A stretch of DNA of 64,000 bases. Source: Halichondria panicea. Lineage: Eukaryota; Porifera; Demospongiae; Suberitida; Halichondriidae. The notes under the pieces were generated by a model that did no database searches, was not told the origin of the DNA, and was given only the letters and a program-made list of their open reading frames with translations. The position numbers were made by a program, and so were the translations under genes. Every line of letters starts with the position of its first letter. Within the stretch, counting starts at the first letter, position 1. Of the stretch, positions 1 to 13,300 are shown piece after piece. The DNA lies in contig NC_087390.1 in NCBI RefSeq assembly GCF_963675165.1, positions 4,473,301-4,537,300 of the forward strand, read 5' to 3'.

Positions 1-305
1 CACATAGGTACAGTACAGCAGAGGAAAAGGCTCGTCCACATCAAAGGCTCGTGGGAGGAGCCCAACAAACCACAACAACCATGAATGTCATTATGTGGGC
101 GTACCGCACGCTAGTGGTGCTATGAATATAATTAACTACTGGGGGGGTTAGGGCACATAGGTACAGTACAGCAGAGGAAAAGGCTCGTCCACATCAAAGG
201 CTCGTGGGAGGAGCGCAACAAACCACAACAACCATGAATATCAATATGTGGGCGTAATGCACGCGTGTGGTGCTATGAATATCATTAACAACTGGGGGTT
301 AGGGT
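1..305. repeat. 153-bp tandem duplication
   Basis: Two copies (1-153 and 154 to about 305) start CACATAGGTACAGTACAGCA and differ by a few bases. It is truncated by the window edge, so more copies may lie to the left. Confidence 0.85.
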
Positions 306-648
306 ACAGTACAGTACTGCAGTCAAGGCGACGCCAAAAAGAGGCTCACACAATGTAGGAGGAGCCACAAAAGGCATGCACATGACGCCTCCGCCAAAAA
401 GAGGCCACATATCGTTAGGGCATCACAATGCTGCCTCCCCAACCACTATTTAATGGTGCAATGACACAAACCTGAATCACTCTCCAGATCTGTCTCAAAA
501 TCGTCATCACTGGGCTCGTCATGGTCATAACAGACTTCCTGGTCCTCCTCAAGCTCTCTGACAGTGTGCTCAAGCTCGCTGACAGTGTCAAGGAGTCCAA
601 TCAGCTCCATTTGGATTCAAAAGTTTTGAAAATTAATGTACAGTGTAG

Positions 649-724
649 AGGGGTTTATGACGGTAAACCTCCCGACTACGAGGGCGTAAGCCCGAGGGAG
701 AGGTGTGGTTTACTGTCATAAACC
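649..724. repeat. Imperfect hairpin
   Basis: GGGTTTATGACGGTAAACC on the left pairs with GGTTTACTGTCATAAACCC on the right around a GC-richer loop. It is probably a small palindromic element. Confidence 0.6.
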
Positions 725-1176
725 CCGAGGCACTGTGCATTAACTGATATATGTCTCATCTGATTGGCTGACTGGTTGCTATGCATCCAGCTATATAAGC
801 TTGCGCATGGCTACCAAATAGAAACACTATTCAAACAAGAAGACAACTAGGAAAAAGAGAGCTCGTCCACACCACGTACCATGCAGGGCTCCAGTCCACA
901 CCTTGCGACAGAATAATATTATGAGTAGCCAGCCCCTCCCTCCAAAGCGACCGGTACAGAGCCACTCCCCCTCTCTGTGCAATTAGTCAGCCCCTCCCTC
1001 CATGCACCTAGTACTGCAGCACTGAACCAGCCAGAAAAAATAACACAGCTAGCTCTCTTTGGCTATGCCAGGCTAGTAAGCAAGCAAAGGTAAGCTTAAA
1101 ATAGCCACTCCTATATTATTATTAAACTGGCTTCTTTTTCTTTGAATACAGAAGCTGAGCAGACCTAGTTCAGTGC

Positions 1177-1584
1177 TAGTCTCATGAATCAGCCGCCGTT
1201 CTTTTGGAACCACCGTCTGAGCACTCTTGTCATCGTTTTATGTGCCAAGACGGAATTCCGTCTTGACCAATCAAATTGCAGAAGTCCAGTCAGGTGATGA
1301 ACTTGGAGGCAGCAAAGAACTGCACTTTGCTCAACGCATTTGGATAATCATTACGCATGCATTACGCATGGTAAACACTTCATACTTAGAAGCTGCTACG
1401 AAGCATAGAGATGCCTTCGCTTGGCAATTTGTATAACAATTAGGAAATATGTGTGGGCGTAAGATCACGATTTAATTACATTCCATTGGTTTTGTGAGCA
1501 ATCAACATTCCATTTTGAAATGACTTCATGACAAGAGTGCTCAGACGGTGGTTCCAAAAGAACGGCGGCTGATTCATGAGACTA
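1177..1584. mobile_element. Non-autonomous DNA transposon, 57-bp inverted ends
   Basis: 408 bases. The ends 1177-1233 and 1528-1584 are perfect inverted repeats beginning TAGTCTCATGAATCAGCC. Both flanks carry GTTCAGTGC (1168-1176 and 1585-1593), a 9-base target duplication. Long inverted ends plus a 9-base duplication resemble Mutator-like (MULE) elements. No transposase. Confidence 0.85.
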
Positions 1585-1665
1585 GTTCAGTGCGTGCAGT
1601 GCTAGTGAGCAAGTCTGCCTGAGCCAGCTAGTCTCCCGGAGTGTCTCTAAATCAGCTCCTTCTGC

Positions 1666-2755
1666 TAGCCTCGATCCCAGGCCGAGTTTTCGCTTTTATA
1701 ACGGTTAGGCGAACAACTGGGCCTGGTACTAGTTGTCTGCGCATGCGTCAAATTTTCATTGTATATTTGTGGTCGGCAAAAATATTTAATAAATCAATAA
1801 TAGAAATTTGTACACAGAAAATGCACAGAGTGAGTATACAAAAGATGCACATAGGGAGCTGCTTCACAAAGGCCTGGGGAGTTGCCAGTTGTGCTGCAGC
1901 ACAATTACAGTGACCCAGGGCAACTTCAGGATGATTGAATGCCTTCAAATTACGTTTCAAAAAGATTTAGCAGGCTGCTGGACTTCTCTGATTCTAGGCC
2001 CCAACTCGTAACTCATTGCTTGAGAAAACGTAGATTCTCTTGATGTCTCTGAGCTACCCAGCAACGCTCGAATGAGCAGGTCATACTCCAGTCCTGTGTC
2101 TGTGAGTATAGGACAATATTAAAAGAAACCAAAGACGGTTAAACCCTTACCTCAAACTGTCCAGTCTCGTCCGTTAGTATAGCCAAGAGGAGCACTGTTG
2201 GGACAGCTGGATATTAGCCATTGCTCCTGTACAGAGAAGTAGACATTTTAAATACGTGTAGAAATTTCTCGGTTATAGTGTCATTGTCGACGAGCTGATG
2301 ATGGCAGCACCAAGTTCTCTAGCTCACACTCTTCACTTGATCCACCATATTAATGATGAAACTATAGTCTACCTACACATCGGTAGATCTTGCCAAACAT
2401 GAACAAGACTTGATAGCATAGCCGGCCATAGGGCTAGGGCCCACACAAAAATATCTGACCTTAACAAGCTTGACAAAGCTTTATACCTCTTCCCTTGTTG
2501 TTCAGTCTTCAGAATAAGCTTCAGAGAAGAGAGAAGCTTCAGCTAAGAGCCATTCCAATCGATTCCAATAATGATAAAACGGGAACTGACTTCTAGTACA
2601 CGATAGTACACGAATATAAATGTCACGAAAGTGAACGAGAATATCCATTCGTCAGAATCTGACGAACGACTGACGCATGCGCAGACAACTAGTACCAGGC
2701 CCAGTTGTTCGCCTAACCGTTATAAAAGCGAAAACTCGGCCTGGGATCGAGGCTA
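1666..2755. mobile_element. Foldback DNA transposon, 85-bp perfect inverted ends
   Basis: 1090 bases. Ends 1666-1750 and 2671-2755 are perfect inverted repeats beginning TAGCCTCGATCCCAGG. The flanks CTCCTTCTGC (1656-1665 and 2756-2765) are an exact 10-base target duplication. No transposase-like frame inside. MULE-like by its structure. Confidence 0.9.
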
Positions 2756-3030
2756 CTCCTTCTGCAAGCACACAGCAGAATTTTTGATGAACTAGTCTTA
2801 CAGACTACACCCGACTCTATGTGTTTCATTTATGACATTTTGTTTCTCTTGCAAGACATTTCATTCATCTTCATTCATCGAAAACACCATTATTTTTATT
2901 TTAGTTGCATATGCTTGAGGTGCCAATTTATGAGCCATATTTTCCCTTGTAGCCCTGAGGTGCCAATTTATGACAGTTAAACCCCACTAGACTACATGGC
3001 AAAAGTGTAGTAGGTGGGAAATATATATAT

Positions 3031-3555
3031 AACAAGTGCAAAAAACATTTTGTGAAAAAATGGGGAAGAGTAGGGTTGGAAGAGCATGTGCACTGAAGTA
3101 ACAAAAAGTTCGAAAACAAGATTGTGGGTTGGTATAGTCTTGCATGCTCCAACTAGTTGAGGTGGGGCACGGTCTTTAACAGTTGGGTCCAGCACACTTC
3201 TCGTTACACCTCTTTCTTTATTTGAGACGCTCAATCACCTATTTGACCATCAACTTGCATGTGTTTCTACATAAGAATGACGTATTTGAATGAGGCTATT
3301 TCAAATTAACGTTTCTTTCTGTTACAGCACCGAAACACTAGGTGTAAAATTAATATTAAATTTGAGACTCTACAGATGAGTCCTGCCCACCCAAAACTCG
3401 AAGTAGTGCTGGACCCAACTGTTAAAGACAGTGCTGGAGCATGCAAGACTATACCAACCCACAATCTTGTTTTCGAACTTTTTGTTACTTCAGTGCACAT
3501 GCTCTTCCAACCCTACTCTTCCCCATTTTTTCACAAAATGTTTTTTGCACTTGTT
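3031..3555. repeat. Long inverted repeat, arms about 160 bp
   Basis: Left arm 3031-3195 and right arm about 3404-3555 are nearly identical in inverse orientation over most of their length, starting AACAAGTGCAAAAAACATTT, separated by about 200 bases. A transcript would form a long hairpin. Confidence 0.85.
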
Positions 3556-4555
3556 TGTAAAATTGTTTCACTGCATGCATGCGTTATTTTATAAATAGTC
3601 CTGGGAAACCACGTACAATATTATTTTAAGTAATTACGTTTTGTGTCTATTCTAATGGGCGTTTCTTTTAGGGTTACCCATTTTGTTCACATCCTTTTGA
3701 GCAGCTCATCCACATGCAACCCTACTTCTCACCATAATTTTTTCACAAATATTTTTTTACACTTGTTTGTATCTACACTTTTTTCTTCACAGGTACCATT
3801 TATCTATGGTGCTAGCTAGATCAAATATCTTCAGTAAGTGGCAATCCACCTTTACTATGATAAAAAAGAGCTAGATCTAGCTAACTGTACTGAATTTTTA
3901 TTTGCACTGTTGCAGTTTGTTCTGTTATGATAATTTTCATGAAGTTTTTTGGTCTTATGCTTGCAATAATTTATTATCACAAGCTAGCTCAGAGCAGGCG
4001 CGCTCAGAATGCAATGAAGAGCTTCACTTGCGAGCATTAACTGGAGCGGTAAGAATCGACAGTGCAAAACACTACTGTTGCTATAGACCTAACTGCTCAA
4101 GTGGTTGCTAAGATAAGAGGGGTGTGGCCATGCTGTCTGCTATGTCTGAGCATGCTCAGTAGGAAAACAATGGCGAACTGACCTCTGCACCTAATAAAGA
4201 AGCCATAACTTACACCCTAGCAAATTTAACTTCGAGGGAAAGCGATTAGTTCTGGACGTACCCAAGGTGCAGGTGACAGAGGACACTAATATGTGTCTAG
4301 TTTGTGCTGTGGAGCTACAGTTCTCTAGATTATCTCGCGGAAGAACGTGAGGAGAAGATGAACAAAAAGCTTATAACTTTTTCATACAATGTTCAATTCA
4401 GTTCATATTTCACACAAATGTCACAAATGATATGGGCAACAGATATATAAACTCAAAATAACTTTGTCTTGCTTCTTGGGTGAGATCCAGAGGGGGCCTT
4501 TTTGCTGTTTTCGACCCAACCCTACTATTAGCACTACCGTGCTAATGATTATACT

Positions 4556-5105
4556 ATCCGACTAGAAAAACATTTGCAATGTGAAAAATTGCTAGGATTG
4601 GCCAGGGGAACCACAAAAAAGCGTGGGAACAAGAAATCAGACGAGAGCATAACTCCAATCCGTTACAACGTCAATCACATGTATACTGGTAGTTTTCCCA
4701 TGTTTTCCCAGCCAATATGCCACGCAATTTTTACTGGTGGAGTGATGACCAATCCCTATATATATTTATTATACATTAGAATGTGGGGCACATAATCATG
4801 ATGATTTGTGATGAATTGATGTTCCTAATACATGTAGTGTAGAGCAAAGGTACACACAGTCCATCCATGCGTAGTAACATGCACGGACCGTACTGGTGAC
4901 TGCATGGAATGATGTGGTGGATGGAAGCTGATAGGTGGATCTGGAACACAGTCTATTATTTAATATACTATGTATTGTACACGTTCATGACGTTGTAACG
5001 GATTGGAGTTATGCTCTCGTCTGATTTCTTGTTCCCACGCTTTTTTGTGGTTCCCCTGGCCAATCCTAGCAATTTTTCACATTGCAAATGTTTTTCTAGT
5101 CGGAT
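4556..5105. mobile_element. Element with 118-bp inverted ends
   Basis: Left arm 4556-4673 and right arm 4988-5105 are perfect or near-perfect inverted repeats beginning ATCCGACTAGAAAAACATTT. I see no target duplication at the flanks. Confidence 0.85.
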
Positions 5106-5644
5106 TCCCTTTCTTTTTCAGTACAGTTTACGTATCATGACATACATAAGTGGAACGTCAAGAGGCAGTACAAGAAGAGAAGACAGGACTAATCAGATAT
5201 CTGGACTAATAATTATAGTATAATGAGTAATAATTTATTGCTTGATAATTATTTTGAATTTGCGAATCAGTATTAAATGACAGCCATTTTAAGAGCATGA
5301 TATCTAGCCAGTGCATATAGCATGCCTGTCAGAGAAAGGGAGCTAGAGCTGAACAGTGTGAAGAAAAGGAACACCTCAGGCTCTGGAAAAGCACTGCTGC
5401 ACTGATTTTAGGCGCACGGTTTATTAGCCACGCCTATCTATTATTATTGGCCACAACACAATTGCTGAGTCATTAAAGATGGCGGAATTGTCTAGGTAAG
5501 AGAAATAGAGACTGAGAGGTCTTCTGCCTCGTGGAAGCAATCGCAAATCTGAAGAAGCGCTTTGTAATCCAGGTTGTAGTCGTTTGGAAACCCTGTGCAG
5601 AATGTCCTGGAGATGGCTGTACTTGGAGTAAATGCTGGGCAAGA

Positions 5645-5694
5645 AACTTACTTACTTACTTACTTACTCACTTACTTACTTACTTACTTACTTA
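5645..5694. repeat. (ACTT)n microsatellite
   Basis: About 12 tetranucleotide units with one ACTC interruption. Confidence 0.9.
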
Positions 5695-6554
5695 GTCAGT
5701 CAGACAAAGAGCGGTGAAACGTCGAAATAGTGCAATTTTTAAAATGAAAACATTCATTCATTAAAATGTTTATGGATTATGAAATGAGAGATACAAAGAG
5801 AGAAAAGGCTAAATAAACTATCTGTTCAGCCAGTTTCTTGATGTGGCCTTTCCCTGCAGAGATAGAACAGTTTGAACATGAGTCAAAATAATTGAAATAT
5901 TGCTAAACACGGGCAAACCCACTGCCAATCCTATGTAAAACCTACTGGTTTTACTAATACCTTTAGCTTTTTTTTCCCGCCCTATAGGGTCAAAAGGTCA
6001 TATTAATCACATGCTTAGAGGAGTAAGAAGTCGAGATCACGTGCAAAAATATTACACGTACTAGCCTCGAATCCAGGCAGATTAATTGACTGTGACTGCA
6101 TGTGACTGTGTAGATACATGCAGGGGAGCTTTGAAGGCAGAGTGTAGATTCCAGTCGATTGAGTTCAGAGCAAGTGGTAGAATTCTCCAATGTGATAATT
6201 AGTGCATGTAGTGTATGTCTAGTATTCTGTGGAATGGCATGAATGTTCAAACATGCATGGATATACAGCCAAGTCATTGCTTGTATATCTTCCTCTGCAT
6301 GCAGGCTCAGACCCAACCCAGTGGCCGCTAGAACCAGAAGAGCTGGAATCTTCTTCCTTCCCTTCACACCTCAACTTATTTTGGACACAGTGCACAATAA
6401 TGTTGATCACTCTTGTTTTATTTACATGTACATGTAGTTGTGCCAACGAGATAATAATCACTATAATTATAGTTACTGCATGAGACTATAATAGTGCATG
6501 CATGAAATATAAAACATGACATAATAGATGATAATTATAGTACATTGTATGAAG

Positions 6555-7358
6555 CTAAAGTTTTGTTTTACTTAGTCTTGCCTGAAGTTTTTCCAGCCCC
6601 TTGATGTATGCCATCAGCTGTGGGTCACTCGTAGAAGACTCACCACCACCAGAACCAGGCAGAGACAGTGGATTCACACGTTTTGACTGTGTCTTCTGTC
6701 TATTTGGCTTAGCCATCTTAGTTGGTTGAGAGTCAGTTGTCGACTTAGAGTGAGATAATACACGTCGATGCTTTGATGACGTCACAATTTCTTCCGAATT
6801 TTTGGATGATCTATATTTTGAACTTCTGTTTGGCATAGGAATCCCCTCGGTTTGAACACTTTGCCCATGAGTAGTACTGCCGACAAAAGTCGGAGCCTGA
6901 GTCGATGTTTTTTTTAGGGGAGGTTGACCCGAGAACGGCAATAACTGTGGTTTGTATGCCCGAGAGCTGCTTATTTGATCCTTGATAGAAGTACGAGGTC
7001 CAACAGTGCTTTGAGGAGGTGAGAAACCATACGTGGTGGCTACAGATGGCGAGGCTGAGACTTTGCTCATCTTTGCCCGAAGGTATTCTATTTTTCTGCG
7101 CCTGACATACTGAAAGCGTAGAGTGGCCAACACAACTTTGGCGACAATTTTAAATCGAATGTAGGGACGGATGACTTTTGGACGGATGGCTGTAAATGAA
7201 GATACCTCTATAGGGGCACCCATATCCGCCATCATTTGCAGAGCTGCTTGCTGGGTCTGGTAGAAAGCATCAACTTGACAGAAAAGATATCGCTTTTGGA
7301 AAACAAGAGCTTTGCGGTGTGACTCTGCCTGTCGGTACTGGGCATAAAGACGAGCAAT
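6555..7358 (-). CDS. Terminal exon with PACT domain
   Basis: Residues about 2469-2735 of the predicted protein. The exon opens [20 protein letters not shown], then QKRYL and, after a short loop, [20 protein letters not shown] and FQYVRRRK. This matches the PACT pattern: an R-K-A-L-x-x-Q-K-R-Y-L helix followed by a basic and aromatic block with R-x-R-x-x-x-R-V-V-x-A-x-x-R. After PACT comes a serine-rich, probably disordered tail of about 150 residues and a short closing helix, [14 protein letters not shown]. Acceptor CTACAG|ATT at 7359. No clear AATAAA was seen just after the stop. Confidence 0.88.
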   Translation of the reverse strand: MARLYAQYRQAESHRKALVFQKRYLFCQVDAFYQTQQAALQMMADMGAPIEVSSFTAIRPKVIRPYIRFKIVAKVVLATLRFQYVRRRKIEYLRAKMSKVSASPSVATTYGFSPPQSTVGPRTSIKDQISSSRAYKPQLLPFSGQPPLKKTSTQAPTFVGSTTHGQSVQTEGIPMPNRSSKYRSSKNSEEIVTSSKHRRVLSHSKSTTDSQPTKMAKPNRQKTQSKRVNPLSLPGSGGGESSTSDPQLMAYIKGLEKLQARLSKTKL

Positions 7359-10300
7359 CTGTAGATATAATAATTATATGAAATTCAATTTTCACAGTCT
7401 TACTACAACAATTTCTGAAAGCTTAGAAAGAGACCTTTCAAATGGTGTTAATATTTGAGAGATAAAAGTATTTGTCAGACATCTATACCTTGGAGTTTGC
7501 TTGCTCAATTGACTGCTCATAGTTGGTGCCTATTTCAGATATCTGTAGTGGTTCAAGGATATAAACAACATTACCAATCAAGTGAAAACTGGTCACTGAT
7601 CCATAGTAATAAATATCTGTAACAGATTCACAAATGTTTTGCATGACTGTGCATGAGGGACCCTCTGGTGTACGAACAGTAGCGGTATGAATTTCCCGCT
7701 CCGTAGTATGTACATTGAATTGTTTTCGTCTTGTACCGTTGCTATGTTGCACATTACAAGTACGATTTTTTGCATTAGAAAGCACCGCGGGTGCTAATGC
7801 CTCGGTAGCTTTTACATGTGTATGAACAAGTTTTGCTACGGACTCTTCTGAAAAGGCTGCAATGCATTCCAAGTAAGCAAAACTAGGCATAACTCGAGAA
7901 CGAAGCTTTATTTTGCAAATCCACAAATACGAATCCAAGAAAACATGACTAGTATAGAAGCCTATAGAAACTCTTACTTGCACTTCGTTAATCCTTGAGC
8001 AGCTGTGATAGCTACACGCATGCACGCACGCACGCACACACACTACCGTATACCTCGCTCGCGCATGCGCACCGAGGCATAACTATTAGAAAACAGTACA
8101 AAGTGACAAAGCTAGCCACATCTAGCTTATGTAGATTGGTAATAAAGGCGCCACAAAAAAAATTCAAAGTTTGGGACACAAGTAGAACAGACAAAATACA
8201 GCCTCTATGTAGAGTGATGGCCACGTTGAAGTTGCAGGATAACTAGCTTTGATGGCACACAAAATAAGCCAAGAAAAATGAGATTGTTCAAATGGCACTA
8301 AGATTATAGAGTGGTGCCTTTATTAGACGTTTTACAGTAGCTATATATGTCTAGCTTACGAACTTAGAGTTTTAGATCTACAACAATCACAGGTTTCCAC
8401 TCAAATTATGATGCATGCCAGTCCAAATGTTGTTTGAGGTATGGAGCACTTATGATACAACAGAGCAGAGACACTTTGCCCAGTTTGTCACCGGCAGCCC
8501 CAGACTACCAGTTGGAGGTATATGCTGGATCAAGCATCTAATTTCAGATACTAAGGCCATGCAAAGTCAATTTGTAGTTTCTCAGGCCCTCGTGCTTGGA
8601 AATTGGCAGCTTTACAATATCACGTGACCTCAAATTAAAGGCACTAAAAGAAAAGAAAAGGATGGTTTTTTGGTCACGAATATGATTATGACAAAAATTA
8701 ATTAGTAAAAATTATGCACTTCCGCTTATTGAGGAAGTTAGGGGTGTGTTTTCAATTAAAATTCTATAAATATCATTATCATTAAAATCCACTTGCGGAA
8801 TAATAGCCTGAGAAACTACAAATTGACTTTGCATGGCCTAAGTAGCTCTTACTATCATAAGGTGTTGTGATTACATCAATTTCTGTATACATGTATGTCA
8901 AACGATCACTTGAGGCAGAGAAAGAATATTGGTACTTATTACTAGTTAGCTAGCTAGAATAATACGTGAAGATCTCAGAGTTCATAGAGACGGTAGAAGG
9001 GTTGTTTTGCGCCGTATCAGTACTCCGCACGTACTGTAAACGAAACGGAAACTTTATATTGACCGTTATACTCTACGTGGGTACACTGAGTGGATTTCTT
9101 ATAATATCAACTTACAGCCACATCACTGGTAGACCTCGGTGTGTGTGAACTTGGTTGACCAAGAGCACTAGAAACAGGTGTTCTTGCCAGGTGCTATAAT
9201 TATTATCACAAACACAGAAGTATTGGATTATTTGTTTATCAACAATATTATTGCCCTTTGCAGCTCACTTGGAAGTTTTTGGGCAATAGTAAATTGCAAA
9301 AAAACCACTTGAGATAATTGTAACAGTTTACATAAGTAAACCTCAATACTATAGAACAAGGTACAAAGTTTAAATTTTGGAACAGATCTTTATGTGGATA
9401 CATACATCTGGCTATACCTACAGTATATTCAGCATAAACTACTAGTTGGGTAACCAAGAAAAACTAATCCTTATTAAGAGGAGTTAAGTGGCGTATTAAG
9501 TGGCAGAGAATTGGAGACTGGTTCAGCAGCAGGCTGTTTCTCAGTCAACAATTTTAAGATCGTTTTAGTTTAGGTAAGTTATATCGTAATCAAGCTACCC
9601 CTAGAGCCCAAACTTTGTACCTTATAGATAGAGATCTGGCCAAGTTGTGGTTTAGCTGTAAACTGTTACACTTACCTCAAGTGGTTTTTTGCATTTTACA
9701 GTAATATACTATTTGCCAAAACTTCACGTGAGCTACAAAGAATCATGAGCGTGAAAAAACTACAACAACAAAACACAAAGATCTAGTCTATTCCAAAATT
9801 TAAACTTTTTTCCTTGTTCTATACATGTAGTATTGTGGTTTACTTATGTAAACTGTTACACTTATCTCAAGTGGTTTTTTTGCAATTTACTATTTGCCCT
9901 AAACTTCCAAGTGAGCTGCAAAGGGCAGTAAGTATGACTGTACAAATACCTTCCAATCATTGACTTCTTTCTTTAGTCCTCTAATCTCTCTTTCCAATTG
10001 TTCCTTATCAGCTTTCACAGCATCAAAAGATAAGAGATGCAATTGCTCCTGTGTGCAAGAATGAGACAGACGTGAAGTCGATAAATTCACTTGTCAATAA
10101 TTATGACGTTATTGCATGAGTATATGCCTGAGTGCAAAATTCCAGACCACTAATTACTACACTCAACACTACCTGTGGGAAGCTGCACGAGTGATAATGC
10201 AATAACTGTGATTTATTGCGTGAGTCACCGTGTAAGTATTTCATACATTGCAGGGTTTCTTCTAAGATGTTGCACACGCTGACTGGACTTGTTATCGGCA

Positions 10301-13300
10301 GGAAAAACTATGGCTTCACTGTGCAATATTTGCAATATGGGTTTCTTAGATATTTTACCAAACATGTAACAGGAGCTGATACATGTTTGCACCGTGCCAT
10401 AACTACGTAGCTAAATGTAGTCCAGATGCTTTCTGGAGATGCATTGCCCCACCCAATATTATCCTACTCTTTGTTGGCTTGATATTACAAGTTTCAATGC
10501 TATGCAACAGACTACATACATGCACGTACACGAAAATGTCAAAACAACTAATAGAAGTAGCTTACTTGCTGAAGGAGAGTTTCCATAAGCTCTCTAACGC
10601 CCGAACCCTCTGTCACCTGAAGCAGCAGGAAAATATGAAATGCTAACGAACAAAGATCACATAAAACTATGAACATAATTATGCTAACTGACTAAGGAAT
10701 TACCTTACGGACAGTAAAATAAAAAGCCGGATGATATCCCATAAATTAGATGTGGGTAAGCTCATGTACAAACCTGTTCACTATGAGTTGACCTGAGCAG
10801 CTTACTCCTCCTGAGCTGGTCTTGGAGAGAGGAAACCAACTGCCTATGATTAAGCTCTGCCTCTTGCCTCAAGCCATTCAAGTGAATCTGATCTTGTTCG
10901 TTCATCTGAAACATCAAAGGTAAAGTTTTCATGGATGCCGTAATTATAGAGAGTGTTCAAACAAGTATAAGAGGCAGTGTAAGATAGTTATTATCATGTA
11001 GAAACTATGTTGTGTAATGAGATATATCGATCTGTCTAACCTCTAGTTTTGACTGGAGGTTCCGATTGTCTCTCTGTAAAGTTGCTAGCTCCTCACTGAG
11101 GGTGCTCAGTTCAGCCAGTCTTTCCTGATATGACTCCAGCTCTCTCTGGTGGGTGGCCAGTCGGTCTTTGAAGGCTCGCACTTCTCTATTGGCTTGGGAT
11201 GATAACATCTTCTCCTGTGAATGTCAGAGAAAAAGGAATCTGGCTAAGCACAATATAACATTTCTACAACAAGAACACACACGTAGATCAAAAATATAGC
11301 ATGCAGGGAACCAAGATTAATTAATACTCCAAAGACGGCACACTACAATTTTGCTCCACTGAACCATAGATTGAAGAGTTAGAGGGATAGGAAACGGAGT
11401 GGTGCACGTGATGATTTTACATTGAATCTGCAGTGGAGCCTCGAAAATTATCCGCGCTACGCCCTATGAACGAGGCTATTAACCATATTTTTGCCGGGTA
11501 ACTCCCAAAGCTGTGTTTCCTCGAGACATCATCTCTTTCAGCAACTTATAACACGCCTAGTCCATGAGCCACGTGTAGTACTTGCTAATGACTGACCACA
11601 CCCAGTAAAAAGAGACTTTCCAATAAAGTTATATGTTCCCAAGGCTGTTTTAGAGCTATTGGAACATGTAACGTGTAAGCGTGCTGGTTATGACTACTAC
11701 AATAGGTATAGACCTTGAAATATAAGTGAGTTGCACGGACTAAGCACAGTTACTTGTAGTTTATTATGCACTGAGTGTAGAAATAGATATTGTTGTGATG
11801 GCCTCGATTAAACCGCAGCGTAGCGCGGATGTTACTCGAGATACCAACCGTTTCCTATCCCTCTAACTCTTCAATCTATGACTGAACCAACACACCATCT
11901 CATTATTTATTGACTCAACTATAAGAACATTGATATGATACTATAATATAAAATGATATTATGACTTTGTGCCAGAAATAATAAATAGTATTGACATTTT
12001 ATATTGACGGTAAATGTTACATGAGCGGACACCTAACAGCTACTGAGTAACAAGGTCCAGGAGCATTAGTTTCAGTTCGTTGACACTCGCACCAAAAGTG
12101 GCCACCATGGTGCTTGAGGGAAGATGATTCGATACTCTCCAGACCATGCGCTCTACGAGAACAGTGGTAGTCGAGAAGATAAGATCTCTGCATGTTACAC
12201 CGAGAAAGAACAAAGTTGAAATACTAGCATTTTGTAAAAATTCCCTATCACAGAGAATGATGCATTTACTATACGTATAGCTAAACCCTACAATACAATG
12301 CACACGTACATGCCTAAATTTGATAGTTAAGTGAGCATTTACCTCTACTTCAAGAGGAGAAGGATGGGTGGAGCAGAGGTCCGTAGCCTTATCACCATCC
12401 ATTGTGCTATTGCAAGTGGAGTTACGAATCTCAACTTCACAGTTATTGTAAGCAGTCACTGGGTGATGAACTTGGGAGCCAAGACTAACAATTTTAGACT
12501 GAATAACACTCATAGTTTAAACAATCTGTTGGATCTTAACTTCAATCAAATTCGTCACATTTTCAACTTCTCTCATCATGTGCAAAGAAATATTCTCGAC
12601 AGCTCTTTCATTGAGGTCTACTTGCTCACTGATGTTTTGAAGGCTTTCATTAACAAATTCCATTACATCATTTTCAGCTTTCTCCACTTCTTTCTTGCAA
12701 ACATCAACAATATTTTGTACATTCGTATCAACATAAGAAAATATCCGTGTGATAGCAATCTCAGTTTCAGACTGAAGAGCTATAATAGAATCTTGAGTTT
12801 TCGAGTCTACAGCAGCCACACTATTTGATGTGGTTAATTCCAGTTGCTCCAGACTATGCTTCAACATAACATTATCATCCTCCAGTGTTTTGATTTTTGC
12901 TGACATGTCATTGATAACAGTCGTTTGATAAGCATTCAACGAAATATCTAACACCACAACAAGAGACAGTGTCAGTATTGCAGCAGTTACTGCAACATAT
13001 AGGCATCTGGGGGAGTGGCGTTTCTCGTTGAGTGAGCAGTATTCGTACGATTTCTGATCCATTTTTGAGTCCAGTCTGATACCAACTACTTGCAGCACTC
13101 TTTATATAGTAGCATTTGCTGAGCACACTGCATGTGAACTGTTTATTTATACATGTGAGTTTTAGCTGGGAATTCCCTGGGAATTTACTGCATGACTGCA
13201 TGTGCTTCATGACAACACATAACTACATTCATGAATGCACACTTAATTATTATTACAGCAGGCTTGTTTTATACCGTGACAACACTTAACTACATTCATG

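Larger units (their letters stand above)
1..6554. other. Gene-poor, repeat-rich flank
   Basis: No coding region is supported. Besides the elements listed separately, a possible tiny 5' exon (ATGGCGGAATTGTCTAG|GTAAGAG, about 5479) lacks any partner. Roughly 40% of the flank is assignable to inverted-repeat elements. Confidence 0.6.

Noticed and set aside
6229-6483. Overlapping frames on both strands near 6.2-6.5 kb
   Set aside because: No splice partner, no domain and conflicting strands; likely 3' flanking DNA of the PACT gene.
10383-10646. 87-codon plus-strand frame
   Set aside because: It crosses the short minus-strand exon 10566-10616 antisense and shows no coding signature.
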